A DNA stretch of 64,000 bases from positions 1 to 64,000 of the forward strand of contig NZ_KB899284.1 of assembly GCF_000378145.1 (NCBI RefSeq). The letters run 5' to 3'. The position numbers and the translations under genes are program-made. This DNA comes from Saccharibacillus kuerlensis DSM 22868. Its GTDB lineage: Bacteria > Bacillota > Bacilli > Paenibacillales > Paenibacillaceae. Positions 29,896 through 39,184 of the stretch are shown here, piece by piece. Position 1 is the stretch's first letter; every line of letters begins with the position of its first letter. A model generated the notes under the pieces. The model did not search any database and was not told the DNA's origin. It saw only the letters and a list, made by a program, of their open reading frames with translations.

Positions 29896-30858
29896 ATGAG
29901 TCAGTTTATCATTCGGCGTCTGCTGCAGATGATCCCGACATTGATCGGGATTTCAATCATCGTTTTTATCATCTCCCAGTTGGTGCCCGGCGATTACATT
30001 ACAGCTACACAAAATCCTAATATGACTGCCGAAAGAGCAGATCAGCTGCGCGCTATTTATGGTCTGGACAAACCTCCGGTACAGCAATATTTTGTTTGGG
30101 TGAAGAATATGCTGACAGGCAATCTAGGGGAGTCTTTCCAGCATAAAATGCCTGTTACTGAAGTCATTAGTACTTATGTATGGAATTCTTTTGTTATTGC
30201 ATTTGTTTCTTCTCTTTTAAGTTGGATTATTGCCGCTTTTGTCGGGGTGTTCTCAGCACAATACCAGTATTCTTGGTTTGATAAAATGGTGACCCTGCTT
30301 GTCTTCCTTTGCATGTCGCTGCCATCATTCTTTATCGGTCTCTTAGCAATCAAGTATCTGGCTCTGGATTTGAAATTGTTCCCGATCGGCGGCATGACCA
30401 CCGCGGGTTTAAACGCAGGCGGATGGGCCTACATAAAGGACGTCGCGCAGCATATGCTTCTTCCGGTAACGGTACTGACAGTCTTGAGTGTCGGAAGTCT
30501 CACACGTTATTTCCGAACGGGAATGCTGGAAGTTATTCGTCAGGACTATATCCGTACAGCTCGCGCTAAAGGACTCAAAGAGCATACGGTTATTTTCAAA
30601 CACGCTTTCCGCAATGCGCTGCTTCCGGCTATTACACTGCTCGGGCTTGAACTTCCGACTTTGTTCGGAGGAGCCATGATTCTGGAGCAGGTCTTCACCT
30701 GGCCGGGTATCGGGCAAATTTACTTGGCTTCGCTGAACATGCGCGATTATCCGCTGATGCTCGGATTTACGATGTTCCTGGCTGTACTGACGCTTATCGG
30801 CAACTTGATTTCCGACATTTTATACGGCGTTGCGGACCCGAGAATTCGCTTAAAGTAG
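29896..30858 (+). CDS. oppB: Peptide ABC transporter permease OppB
   Basis: This 320-residue permease has about six membrane helices. It starts MSQFIIRRLLQMIPTLIGIS and carries the ABC coupling (EAA) loop RTARAKGLKEHTVIFKHAFRNAL. It forms the channel with OppC. GGAGGAG precedes the ATG. Confidence 0.93.
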   Translation: MSQFIIRRLLQMIPTLIGISIIVFIISQLVPGDYITATQNPNMTAERADQLRAIYGLDKPPVQQYFVWVKNMLTGNLGESFQHKMPVTEVISTYVWNSFVIAFVSSLLSWIIAAFVGVFSAQYQYSWFDKMVTLLVFLCMSLPSFFIGLLAIKYLALDLKLFPIGGMTTAGLNAGGWAYIKDVAQHMLLPVTVLTVLSVGSLTRYFRTGMLEVIRQDYIRTARAKGLKEHTVIFKHAFRNALLPAITLLGLELPTLFGGAMILEQVFTWPGIGQIYLASLNMRDYPLMLGFTMFLAVLTLIGNLISDILYGVADPRIRLK

Positions 30859-30871
30859 GAGGAGATTAAAA

Positions 30872-31801
30872 GTGGAACAGCCGTTAAATCGAACCGAGCA
30901 GCTTCAGGAGCAGCTCAAACTTGTTAAAGTCGAATCTCCCTGGAAAATCGCGTTTCGCCGTTTTGCACGAAACAAGCTTGCGGTCATTGGTCTGACTATT
31001 CTCGTATTGATGTTCCTGCTTTGTTTCATAGGACCGCTATTTTCTCCCTATACATTGATGCAAACCAATATTCCAGGTAAAAATCAGGCGCCGAATGCGA
31101 CTCATTGGTTAGGAACGGACAAGCTGGGTCGGGATATCCTGCTGCGTATGATGCTTGCCGGTCGAATCTCCTTGACCGTCGGTATTGTGGCAACGGCAAT
31201 TGCTGTTGCTATCGGCGTTACGCTTGGAGCTGTCGCCGGCTTCTATCGTAAATTCGCCGATACGTTGATCATGCGAATCGCCGATATTTTCCTGGCACTT
31301 CCTTCCCTGCCGATCTTGATTACACTGGGTGCCATTCTGTCCGACCTTAAAGTTAACCCAAGTCAACGGATTTACTTCCTGATGCTCATTATCGGGGTAT
31401 TGGGCTGGGTATCGCTGGCGCGTCTGGTACGAAGCCAAATCCTGACGCTGCGCGAGCAGGAATTCATGCAGGCAACCGAAGCGCTCGGTTTGCGGGATAA
31501 CCGTAAAATTTTCCGTCACTTGATGCCGAATACCATTCCGATTATTATCGTGTCGGCAACATTGGGTGTAGCCGGCGCAATCATCACCGAGTCGGCGCTC
31601 AGCTTCTTGGGTCTTGGCGTTGTGCCTCCAACCCCATCATGGGGCAATATGATTAATGCGGCCAATAATCTGGTCGACTTCCGCAAACGTCCGTGGATCT
31701 GGATTCCGCCAGGCTTCTGCATTTTGATCACCGTAACGGCGATCAATCTGATCGGAGACGGCCTGCGTGATGCGCTCGATCCAAAGATGAAAACACGGTA
31801 A
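30872..31801 (+). CDS. oppC: Peptide ABC transporter permease OppC
   Basis: This 309-residue permease has an N-terminal OppC leader domain (FRRFARNKLAVIGLTIL) and about six helices. The coupling loop region is QATEALGLRDNRKIFRHLMPNT. The start is GTG, 14 bp after oppB, with AGGAGGAG before it. Confidence 0.93.
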   Translation: MEQPLNRTEQLQEQLKLVKVESPWKIAFRRFARNKLAVIGLTILVLMFLLCFIGPLFSPYTLMQTNIPGKNQAPNATHWLGTDKLGRDILLRMMLAGRISLTVGIVATAIAVAIGVTLGAVAGFYRKFADTLIMRIADIFLALPSLPILITLGAILSDLKVNPSQRIYFLMLIIGVLGWVSLARLVRSQILTLREQEFMQATEALGLRDNRKIFRHLMPNTIPIIIVSATLGVAGAIITESALSFLGLGVVPPTPSWGNMINAANNLVDFRKRPWIWIPPGFCILITVTAINLIGDGLRDALDPKMKTR

Positions 31802-31868
31802 GAATTGAGACAACAGGCGATAAACGAAACGATAAAGCTGCAAATAATGAAGAAGTAGGAGAGACAAA

Positions 31869-32855
31869 ATGGCAAAAGAACTGGTCGAATTCCGTAACCT
31901 CGAGACTCACTTTAAAACGTCTGCCGGAACTGTCAAAGCGGTTAACGATGTCAGCTTCTCCATACGCGAAGGCGAAACGCTGTGCGTTGTTGGCGAGTCG
32001 GGCTGCGGCAAAAGCGTAACGGCAATGTCCCTGATGCAGCTAATCGAGTCTCCTCCGGGCAAGATCGTCGGCGGCGAAATTATATTCGAGGGCAAAGACC
32101 TGTTGAAGCTGAGCAAGAAGGACATGAGCCGCCTGCGCGGTAATGAAATTGCGATGATCTTCCAGGAGCCCATGTCGTCTCTGAACCCGGTATTCACAAT
32201 CGGCAAGCAGATTACTGAGCCGCTGTTATATCATCTGGGCATGACACAGAAAGAAGCGAAAGCGCGCGCGATCGAATTGATTACGATGGTAGGGATTCCA
32301 CGTCCGGAAAAAATCTACGATTCGTACCCGCATGAATTAAGCGGCGGTATGCGTCAGCGGATCATGATCGCGATCGCGCTGAGTTGCAATCCGAAGCTGC
32401 TGATCGCCGATGAGCCGACAACGGCGCTTGATGTCACGATTCAAGCCCAGATTCTGGACCTGATGCGCGATATCAAGGGCAAGATGAATACGGCGATCAT
32501 GATGATCACCCACGATCTCGGCGTCGTAGCGGAGATGGCTGACTTTGTCGTCGTTATGTATGCCGGTAAGGTAATCGAAGAAGCTCCTGTATTGGAATTG
32601 TTCAAAAATCCTCAGCATCCTTATACTCAGGGACTGCTGAAAGCCAAGCCAGTCATCAACCAACGTCAGGAACGCCTGTATTCCATTCCAGGCCAAGTAC
32701 CGAACCCGGTCGATCTGGGGGACAACTGCCATTTCCACGATCGCTGCGAATTCTGCATGGAAATCTGCAAAGCCAAGACGCCGCCTTTACGTACGCATGC
32801 GGACGGACACAAGACAGCCTGCTGGCTGTATGAAGAGGAGGGGAAAGCGCAATGA
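31869..32855 (+). CDS. oppD: Peptide ABC transporter ATPase OppD
   Basis: This 328-residue ATPase has Walker A GESGCGKSV, signature LSGGMRQR, Walker B LLIADEPT and an H-loop ITHDL. The C-terminal oligopeptide/dipeptide transporter domain has clustered cysteines (CHFHDRCEFCMEIC), resembling the iron-sulfur-type cluster region of OppD/DppD proteins. It overlaps oppF by 4 bp (ATGA). Confidence 0.94.
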   Translation: MAKELVEFRNLETHFKTSAGTVKAVNDVSFSIREGETLCVVGESGCGKSVTAMSLMQLIESPPGKIVGGEIIFEGKDLLKLSKKDMSRLRGNEIAMIFQEPMSSLNPVFTIGKQITEPLLYHLGMTQKEAKARAIELITMVGIPRPEKIYDSYPHELSGGMRQRIMIAIALSCNPKLLIADEPTTALDVTIQAQILDLMRDIKGKMNTAIMMITHDLGVVAEMADFVVVMYAGKVIEEAPVLELFKNPQHPYTQGLLKAKPVINQRQERLYSIPGQVPNPVDLGDNCHFHDRCEFCMEICKAKTPPLRTHADGHKTACWLYEEEGKAQ

Positions 32856-33862
32856 GCGAATCGGTGGTCCAATTGGACAAGCAGCAGAGCGGCGGAAGCA
32901 GCCAACCCCTCGTCCGGGTCGACAATCTGAAAAAGTATTTCCCGATTACAGGCGGAGTCTTCCAGCGCCGTGTCGGTGATGTGAAAGCTGTCGACGGCGT
33001 TTCTTTTGCTATTAATAGAGGAGAATCTTTCGGTCTTGTAGGCGAGTCGGGCTGCGGTAAGAGCACAATCGGACGGACTCTGCTGCGTCTGAACGATAAG
33101 ACCGACGGTACCGTCACTTTTGATGGACAGGATCTGCACAAGCTTTCCAAAAGCGATCTGCGCAATATGCGTACCAAGATGCAGATCGTATTCCAGGATC
33201 CTTTCAGTTCGCTGAACCCTCGGATCAAGGTAGGCGAAGCAATCGGCGAAGCGTTGATCGACCATGGTCTTGCCAGTCGAAAAGATGTAAAAAATCGCGT
33301 TATCGAAACAATGAAAATTTGCGGCCTCGCCGAGTATCATTACGATCGATTTCCACATGAGTTTTCTGGCGGTCAGCGTCAGCGGATCGGAATTGCCCGC
33401 GCACTGATCATGAACCCCGAGTTCATCGTTGCCGACGAGCCGGTATCTGCACTCGACGTATCGATTCAAGCCCAAATCATCAATTTGCTCAGCGATCTTC
33501 AGCGTGAGAAGCAGTTGACCTACCTGTTCATTTCTCACGATCTTAGTGTCGTCGAGCATCTGTGCAACCGTGTAGGCGTGATGTATCTGGGTACAATGAT
33601 GGAGATGGCGCCGACAGACGAGCTGTTCAGCAACCCGCTGCATCCGTATACGAAAGCCTTGATGTCGGCTATTCCGATCCCGGATCCGACACTGAAGCGC
33701 GAACGTATTGTCCTACAGGGCGATATTCCAAGCCCGGCGAATCCGCCTTCCGGCTGCAAATTTCATACGCGCTGCCCAATGGCGGCGGATATTTGCAAGC
33801 AGCAGGTGCCGGAATACCGGAATGTAGGCAATGAACACTTCGTAGCCTGCCACTTTGCTTGA
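32852..33862 (+). CDS. oppF: Peptide ABC transporter ATPase OppF
   Basis: This 336-residue second ATPase has Walker A GESGCGKST, signature FSGGQRQR and Walker B FIVADEPVSALD. A C-terminal oligopeptide domain carries CKFHTRCPMAADIC. It forms the asymmetric ATPase heterodimer with OppD. It is translationally coupled to oppD and is the last gene before a strong terminator. Confidence 0.94.
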   Translation: MSESVVQLDKQQSGGSSQPLVRVDNLKKYFPITGGVFQRRVGDVKAVDGVSFAINRGESFGLVGESGCGKSTIGRTLLRLNDKTDGTVTFDGQDLHKLSKSDLRNMRTKMQIVFQDPFSSLNPRIKVGEAIGEALIDHGLASRKDVKNRVIETMKICGLAEYHYDRFPHEFSGGQRQRIGIARALIMNPEFIVADEPVSALDVSIQAQIINLLSDLQREKQLTYLFISHDLSVVEHLCNRVGVMYLGTMMEMAPTDELFSNPLHPYTKALMSAIPIPDPTLKRERIVLQGDIPSPANPPSGCKFHTRCPMAADICKQQVPEYRNVGNEHFVACHFA

Positions 33863-33921
33863 GAAGCTGATCTACGAACAATAAAATCCGATTATCCAGT
33901 ACAATCTTATATTTTCTTTCG

Positions 33922-33957
33922 GGAAGCCTGGCTCAAATGCCAGAGCTTCCTTTTTAT
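33922..33957 (+). terminator. Terminator of the opp operon
   Basis: The stem GGAAGCCTGGC (33922-33932) / GCCAG-A-GCTTCC (33939-33950) with one bulged A is followed by TTTTTATTTTTCC. Confidence 0.9.
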
Positions 33958-34087
33958 TTTTCCTTTTTGGTTGCGCTTACACCGTATTGTGATCAAATTT
34001 GTCATTAAAAGGTTAATTTTTTTTCGTTTTTTGCAGACTAAAATCCGTTTTCATACGTCTATAAGAGTAGTGAAGGGAGCGGATCGA

Positions 34088-35050
34088 ATGAAGAACGGTG
34101 GCATATGGAAAAAAGGAACGCTGGTTGTCTTAGTCGTACTGCTGCTGTTGGTTCCTCAACAGCTGCTGGCTGATCATTCGAAGATCGAAGCGGCAGCTGC
34201 CGTTCTGATCGATGCGCAAACGGGAGAAATTTTGTGGGAAACTGAAGGAGATCGAGTACTGCCTGCTTCGGGTATTGCTCAATTGATGACGGAATGGCTG
34301 GTGCTTGATGCAGTACGGAGCGGCCGGATTAACTGGGAAGATTCGGTACGTATAGGGGGAGAGCCGAGAAATGATACGGTTCAACTTTCGAATTTCTATG
34401 ATGGTAAAGGCAATAGTGGTATTCCTCTGCGTTCCGAGGATCAGATTCCGCTGAACGAGCTGTTTATGGGATTGACCGTATCATCGTCCAAGGAAGCTGA
34501 GGCAGCGCTGGCCCGCTACGCGGGAAGCTCGGAAGCTTCTTTTGCCTGGATGATGAACGACAAGGCACGCCGAATCGGTATGTCGCCTTCAACATTGTTT
34601 AAGCCGGTTACAGCCGGACCGGTGAGAGACTTGGACGAAACGTCTGCTGACCAGCCGCTTTCCGGAAGCCGAATGACTGCAAAAGATGCGGCTGCGCTGT
34701 GCCGGGCGCTAATTGAAGCGCATCCTGAAATTCTGCGGATGTCTTCAGTAGCGCAGACTGAAATCAGTTCTCGCAGCATTTACTTGACGAACAATAATGC
34801 CATGCTGCCGGAATTTGCCGGCCCGCATGCTTATCGTGGACTCGACGGATTGAAGGTCTGTGGATCCGAGCAAGACGGTTATTCTTTTGCCGGAACAGCG
34901 CAGCGCGACGGAAAGCGTCTGATTGTTGTCATTATGGGCGCGCAAAGTCGGGAGAAAAGTTTTCAGTCTGCCGGCCGACTGCTTGACTATGGATATGCGC
35001 GGTCGGGTTCTATCGTTGAGCGTGCCGCATCTTGGATGAAGCTGGTATAG
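34088..35050 (+). CDS. Degenerate S11 (D-Ala-D-Ala carboxypeptidase) homologue, likely catalytically dead
   Basis: This 320-residue protein has an N-terminal signal or anchor helix (about 10-28) and the S11 penicillin-binding fold (about 33-290). The catalytic motifs are all altered. The SxxK position reads G62-I-A-Q65 in an ungapped alignment with PAS-xx-K-MMT of active enzymes, although a serine (Ser61) is one residue away. SxN reads Ser133-Ser-Lys135. KTG reads Lys256-Val-Cys258. The flanking family text is well kept (AAAAVLIDAQTGEILWE, YRGLDGLK, GYSFAGTA), so it is a maintained fold rather than a decayed gene. It may bind cell-wall fragments or act structurally. The ATG at 34088 follows AAGGGAG. 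It stands alone between two terminators. Confidence 0.8.
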   Translation: MKNGGIWKKGTLVVLVVLLLLVPQQLLADHSKIEAAAAVLIDAQTGEILWETEGDRVLPASGIAQLMTEWLVLDAVRSGRINWEDSVRIGGEPRNDTVQLSNFYDGKGNSGIPLRSEDQIPLNELFMGLTVSSSKEAEAALARYAGSSEASFAWMMNDKARRIGMSPSTLFKPVTAGPVRDLDETSADQPLSGSRMTAKDAAALCRALIEAHPEILRMSSVAQTEISSRSIYLTNNNAMLPEFAGPHAYRGLDGLKVCGSEQDGYSFAGTAQRDGKRLIVVIMGAQSREKSFQSAGRLLDYGYARSGSIVERAASWMKLV

Positions 35051-35096
35051 CCTAGACAAAAACACATAGCGCAATAAAGCGAAAATATGAATTCTG

Positions 35097-35131
35097 AATC
35101 AGCGGCCTACTATGCAGCCGCTGATTTTTAC
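35097..35131 (+). terminator. Terminator after the S11 homologue
   Basis: A 10-bp perfect stem AATCAGCGGC (35097-35106) / GCCGCTGATT (35117-35126) is followed by TTTTACTTTC. A TATAAT at 35152-35157 may be the -10 of the next gene. Confidence 0.85.
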
Positions 35132-35294
35132 TTTCTGCATCGAGTTTACGTTATAATGAAATGGCGGACCGGTTGAACGACCCCTTTTAAAAGATCTATC
35201 TTCCCATAGGATTCGAAGATGTCGTTTTTAGGGTGATGAACAAGAGAATCTTCATCTGCCGCCGAGTTCAACAATAGAGAAGGAGAAATCCGTT

Positions 35295-35726
35295 ATGAAT
35301 ATTGCTTTTTTCCTGCTGCCTAAGCATGAAGTCGCATTCGTTACGCTCGATGCTACACTTCGCCAAGTCATTGAGCGTATGGAACATCATCGTTATACCG
35401 CGATCCCGATCATTGACAAAGAGGGCCAGTACGCCGGTACCGTTACAGAAGGCGATATCCTATGGCACATGAAGCATTCAGAAGGCAAAATCACTTTTGA
35501 GAACGCTTCACGATTTATGCTTAAGGAAGTGCCACTGCGTATGAACAACAGGCCGGTATCGATCGAATCCGACATGGCCGATCTGATCAATTTGTCTAAA
35601 ACCCAGAACTTTGTTCCGGTTGTCGACGATCGCAGCCGATTTATCGGTATTGTGCGCCGCAGCCAGATTATCGAGTACTGTGCGAGTTTTGTTGCCAGAC
35701 AGAACGATGCGGCGCAAAATAAATAA
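35295..35726 (+). CDS. CBS-pair protein resembling c-di-AMP receptor DarB/CbpB
   Basis: This 143-residue protein consists of two CBS motifs (about 10-65 and 75-135). The first has YTAIPIIDKEGQYAGTVTEGDIL and the second NFVPVVDDRSRFIGIVRRSQII. Size and layout match Bacillus DarB (YkuL) and Listeria CbpB, which bind c-di-AMP and control Rel and pyruvate carboxylase. Here gdpP, the c-di-AMP phosphodiesterase, lies 1 kb downstream, which supports a c-di-AMP link but does not prove it. AGAAGGAG precedes the ATG. Confidence 0.7.
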   Translation: MNIAFFLLPKHEVAFVTLDATLRQVIERMEHHRYTAIPIIDKEGQYAGTVTEGDILWHMKHSEGKITFENASRFMLKEVPLRMNNRPVSIESDMADLINLSKTQNFVPVVDDRSRFIGIVRRSQIIEYCASFVARQNDAAQNK

Positions 35727-35812
35727 CATCCCGGGCACGCGGTATCGGCGTCCATTCGGAATATGCTATAATAAATGCTAAACTTTCATATCCGCACAAG
35801 AGGTGAATCTAC

Positions 35813-36739
35813 TTGAAATTGCGTTTGTCCTCGGCGATGTGGGCCATCCTATATTTGCTGGTTCTTCTGTCGCTGTTAACGCCGCTGTCCGCGATCACTC
35901 TGCTGGTTATGATCGTTCCGGCAGCTGTGCTTTACGCCTCTTTGCGCGTAAACGTTTTTTGGCTGCACGTCCTGCCTGTGTTTGCGATACTGGGCATTTT
36001 ATCCGGCGGACTGGCGCCGTACACACTGATTTTAGCTTTTTATTTCTTGGTGCCCGGCATCGTTATGGGACATCTGTACAAGAAGCGCGCTCCTGCGCTG
36101 CAGACGATCGCATACGGAGCGGGTACACTGCTCGGTCTGCTTCTTATTTTGCTGGCCGGTGCCAAGCTTCTGCGCGGATTCGACCTGTCGAGTTACGTGA
36201 GCAATTTCGTTCATGACACATTTGATCCGCTGCTGGCCGTAGCAGAAGTAAATCCGATGATTAGCGATCAATGGAGTCCGGACTTTATTTTTGCGCTGTC
36301 CAATCAGACGGTCATGATGATTCCGCTCGGCATCACCGTAAGTTCGCTTGTATTGGCGGTGATTACTCATGCGATCGTTCGGCCAACGCTGTCTTCTATG
36401 GGTGTGGCGGTGCCCAAGCTGCGTCCTGCACACGAATGGAGACTTCCGCGTGCGCTGCTGTTCTATTATTTTATCGTTCTCATTTTGGAGATCATGACTT
36501 TCAATGAGGCGGACGGATTCTGGAAAGCAGCCGCAATCAACCTTCTTCCGCTGCTGCAGCTCGGTTTCACCGTGCAGGCAGTCGGATTCTGGTTTTTTAT
36601 CGGGCACATCAAAAAGTGGCATCGGGCGCTCTCTATCCTGATGGCGGTCGTAACGGTTATTTTTCCACCGATGCGAATTATCGGCATCATCGATCTGGCA
36701 TTCCCGCTGCGAGAGTTCATTACAAGACCTAAGCGATAG
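35813..36739 (+). CDS. yybS: YybS family (DUF2232) membrane protein
   Basis: This 308-residue integral membrane protein has about eight hydrophobic segments. It is in the DUF2232/YybS family and lies just before gdpP, as in Bacillus subtilis (yybS-gdpP-rplI). Related proteins resemble the S component of ECF transporters, but the substrate is unknown. The start is TTG after AGAGGTGA. gdpP follows 12 bp later. Confidence 0.85.
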   Translation: MKLRLSSAMWAILYLLVLLSLLTPLSAITLLVMIVPAAVLYASLRVNVFWLHVLPVFAILGILSGGLAPYTLILAFYFLVPGIVMGHLYKKRAPALQTIAYGAGTLLGLLLILLAGAKLLRGFDLSSYVSNFVHDTFDPLLAVAEVNPMISDQWSPDFIFALSNQTVMMIPLGITVSSLVLAVITHAIVRPTLSSMGVAVPKLRPAHEWRLPRALLFYYFIVLILEIMTFNEADGFWKAAAINLLPLLQLGFTVQAVGFWFFIGHIKKWHRALSILMAVVTVIFPPMRIIGIIDLAFPLREFITRPKR

Positions 36740-36751
36740 GGTGAGAAAACC

Positions 36752-38743
36752 ATGCCAAACTTTTTGCTGAAACGCTGGTACGGTTATCGGACCGTTTGGG
36801 CGTTTCTCCTGCTGCTGATATTGACCGCGTTTGTCACGGCGTATAACTGGCTGCTCGGCCTGCTATCGTTGTGTCTCGTTATCGTCGTCATTTTCGTTAT
36901 GCTGCGGGCGGAACTGAAATTCAGGCGCGAACTTGCCGAATATACTTCTACACTCTCCTACCGCGTAGGCGGCATCGAAGGCGAGATTACAAGCCGTCTG
37001 CCGTTCGGTCTGCTGCTGTACGATAAGGATCGTACAATTGAATGGCATAACCGTCAGGTCAGCCAACTGCTTGGAATCGATACAGCCATTGGGCTTTCTC
37101 TTTCCGAACTGCTGCCCGGACTGCCTCCATTGGCTCGAGATAAAAAAGACGGCTCGAAAGAACCGCTGAGTCAAGTCAGAGCGGAAATCGAAGTAGGTGC
37201 GGAGACGTACGACGTTCGGGTCTATCCGGAAGAGCGGCTGATCTATCTGCAGAAAATGACGGAGATGGCCGAGCTGCGGGAACGATACGAGAAAGAAAGT
37301 TTGACGCTTGGCATACTGGTGCTCGACAATTTGGATGAAGCATTCCAAGGAATGGACGATCAGCAGCGGACGCTGACTATCGCCCGTGCAACCAGTTTGA
37401 TTAACGGTTGGGCACGTCAGTATGAAGTTTATTTACGGCGGTTGTCCAGCGAGCGCTATATGATGCTGCTGAACCAAGCGTCGCTGGAGAAGCTGGAGAA
37501 CAGCCGCTTCGTGATTCTCGACGAGGTGCGCGAGGCAACGAGCGACCTTAAGGTGCCAATGACACTCAGCATCGGTCTGGCCTGCGGCAGCGAGAAAATC
37601 AGCGAATTGGGCGCATTGGCGCAGTCCAGCCTTGATATGGCACTTGGTCGCGGCGGTGATCAGGCGGCAGTCAAAGCAGGACAGCGGCTGTCGTTCTACG
37701 GCGGCCGTTCCAATGCGGTGGAGAAAAGGACTCGAGTGCGGGCTCGCGTCATCGCACACGCGCTGCGCGACTTGATCAAGCGCAGCGACCGGGTGCTGAT
37801 TATGGGACACCAGAATCCGGACATGGACGTGATCGGTGCAGCGATCGGCATGCTGAAAGCTGCCGAAAGACTGGATGTCGAGGCCAGTATTGTGTTGGCC
37901 GGCGACAATCCTTCTATTGCTAAGATGATGGAACATATCCGTGACGATTCAACGCTTGAGGACCAATTTATTTCACCGGATGAAGCCCTTTCGTTAATGA
38001 CCGAACGCACGCTGCTTGTTGTTGTCGATACACACAAACAATCGATGACGATCGAGCCGAAGCTTGTGCAGCGAGCGAAGCAGGTGGTCGTGATCGACCA
38101 TCACAGACGCAGCGAGGAATTCATTAATGATGCTGTCATTGTATACTTGGAGCCGTACGCTTCTTCCACCAGTGAGCTGGTAACGGAGCTGCTGCAGTAC
38201 ATTGACGACAATATGGCGCTGACTCCGCTTGAAGCCACATCGCTGCTCGCCGGTATTACGGTAGACACCAAGCATTTCGCACTGCATACCGGATCGCGAA
38301 CATTCGAAGCGGCAGGATTTTTGCGCCGCAGCGGCGCAGATACCATGCTTGTACAGCGCATCTTGAAAGAAAATCTGAATGAGTACATTTCAAAAGCAGA
38401 GATTATCAAGCATACCCGTGTCGTCATGGGCGGGGTGGCGCTTGCTGTTACCGAAGAAGGGCACCAATTTCCGCAGCTGCTGATTGCACAGGCCGCGGAT
38501 ACGCTGCTCAATATGACGGACGTGAACGCGTCGTTCGTCATCGGCAGCCGACCCGACGGGCTGACCGCCATCAGTGCCCGCTCATTCGGCAAAATTAATG
38601 TTCAAGTCGTCATGGAGCGTTTGGGCGGCGGCGGGCATTTGACCAATGCGGCAGTGCAGCTCGACATTTCTCCGCAGGAAGCGGAAAAGAAACTGCTTGC
38701 CGTACTTGAAGACATCGAAAAGGAAGAGGGGCTATTTGAATGA
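36752..38743 (+). CDS. gdpP: Cyclic-di-AMP phosphodiesterase GdpP
   Basis: This 663-residue membrane protein has two N-terminal helices (about 12-52), a PAS-like domain (about 75-150) and a degenerate GGDEF domain (about 175-305; the signature is GRGGDQAA). The DHH domain has [25 protein letters not shown] and [12 protein letters not shown]1 near the C-terminus has [13 protein letters not shown]. It hydrolyses c-di-AMP to pApA and thereby sets potassium and osmotic homeostasis. It overlaps rplI by 4 bp (ATGA), coupling it to a ribosomal protein gene as in other Bacilli. Confidence 0.95.
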   Translation: MPNFLLKRWYGYRTVWAFLLLLILTAFVTAYNWLLGLLSLCLVIVVIFVMLRAELKFRRELAEYTSTLSYRVGGIEGEITSRLPFGLLLYDKDRTIEWHNRQVSQLLGIDTAIGLSLSELLPGLPPLARDKKDGSKEPLSQVRAEIEVGAETYDVRVYPEERLIYLQKMTEMAELRERYEKESLTLGILVLDNLDEAFQGMDDQQRTLTIARATSLINGWARQYEVYLRRLSSERYMMLLNQASLEKLENSRFVILDEVREATSDLKVPMTLSIGLACGSEKISELGALAQSSLDMALGRGGDQAAVKAGQRLSFYGGRSNAVEKRTRVRARVIAHALRDLIKRSDRVLIMGHQNPDMDVIGAAIGMLKAAERLDVEASIVLAGDNPSIAKMMEHIRDDSTLEDQFISPDEALSLMTERTLLVVVDTHKQSMTIEPKLVQRAKQVVVIDHHRRSEEFINDAVIVYLEPYASSTSELVTELLQYIDDNMALTPLEATSLLAGITVDTKHFALHTGSRTFEAAGFLRRSGADTMLVQRILKENLNEYISKAEIIKHTRVVMGGVALAVTEEGHQFPQLLIAQAADTLLNMTDVNASFVIGSRPDGLTAISARSFGKINVQVVMERLGGGGHLTNAAVQLDISPQEAEKKLLAVLEDIEKEEGLFE

Positions 38744-39183
38744 AGGTTATTTTTCTGAAAGACGTTAAAGGACAAGGCAAAAAAGGCGAAGTTAAGGAAG
38801 TATCGGAAGGCTATGCACATAATTTTCTGTTTAAGAACGGAGCGGCAAAGCCGGCAACTCAAGGCAATGTGAAGACGCTTGAAAACCAGCATGCGGCTGA
38901 AGAAAAGCGTAAAGAAGAAGAGAAGCAGGAAGCAATCGAAGCCGGCAAGAAGCTGGAAGAGATTACGGTACAGATCAAGGCTAAAGCCGGAGAAGGCGGC
39001 CGCCTATTCGGTGCCATCACAAGCAAACAAATTGGTGAAGCGTTGTCCAAGCAGGGAATCAAAATTGACAAGCGCAAGATCGAGCTCGATGAGCCGATCC
39101 GTGCACTGGGGGTAACCCAGGTTCCAGTTAAACTGCATAAGGAAGTCAAAGCAACGCTTAAGGTCCAGGTTACGGAGGAATAA
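38740..39183 (+). CDS. rplI: 50S ribosomal protein L9
   Basis: This 147-residue protein has the L9 N-domain [30 protein letters not shown], a long connecting helix and a C-domain. The start overlaps the gdpP stop (ATGA). The dnaC start is 1 nt after its stop codon, so gdpP, rplI and dnaC are one coupled unit. Confidence 0.97.
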   Translation: MKVIFLKDVKGQGKKGEVKEVSEGYAHNFLFKNGAAKPATQGNVKTLENQHAAEEKRKEEEKQEAIEAGKKLEEITVQIKAKAGEGGRLFGAITSKQIGEALSKQGIKIDKRKIELDEPIRALGVTQVPVKLHKEVKATLKVQVTEE

Positions 39184-39184
39184 G

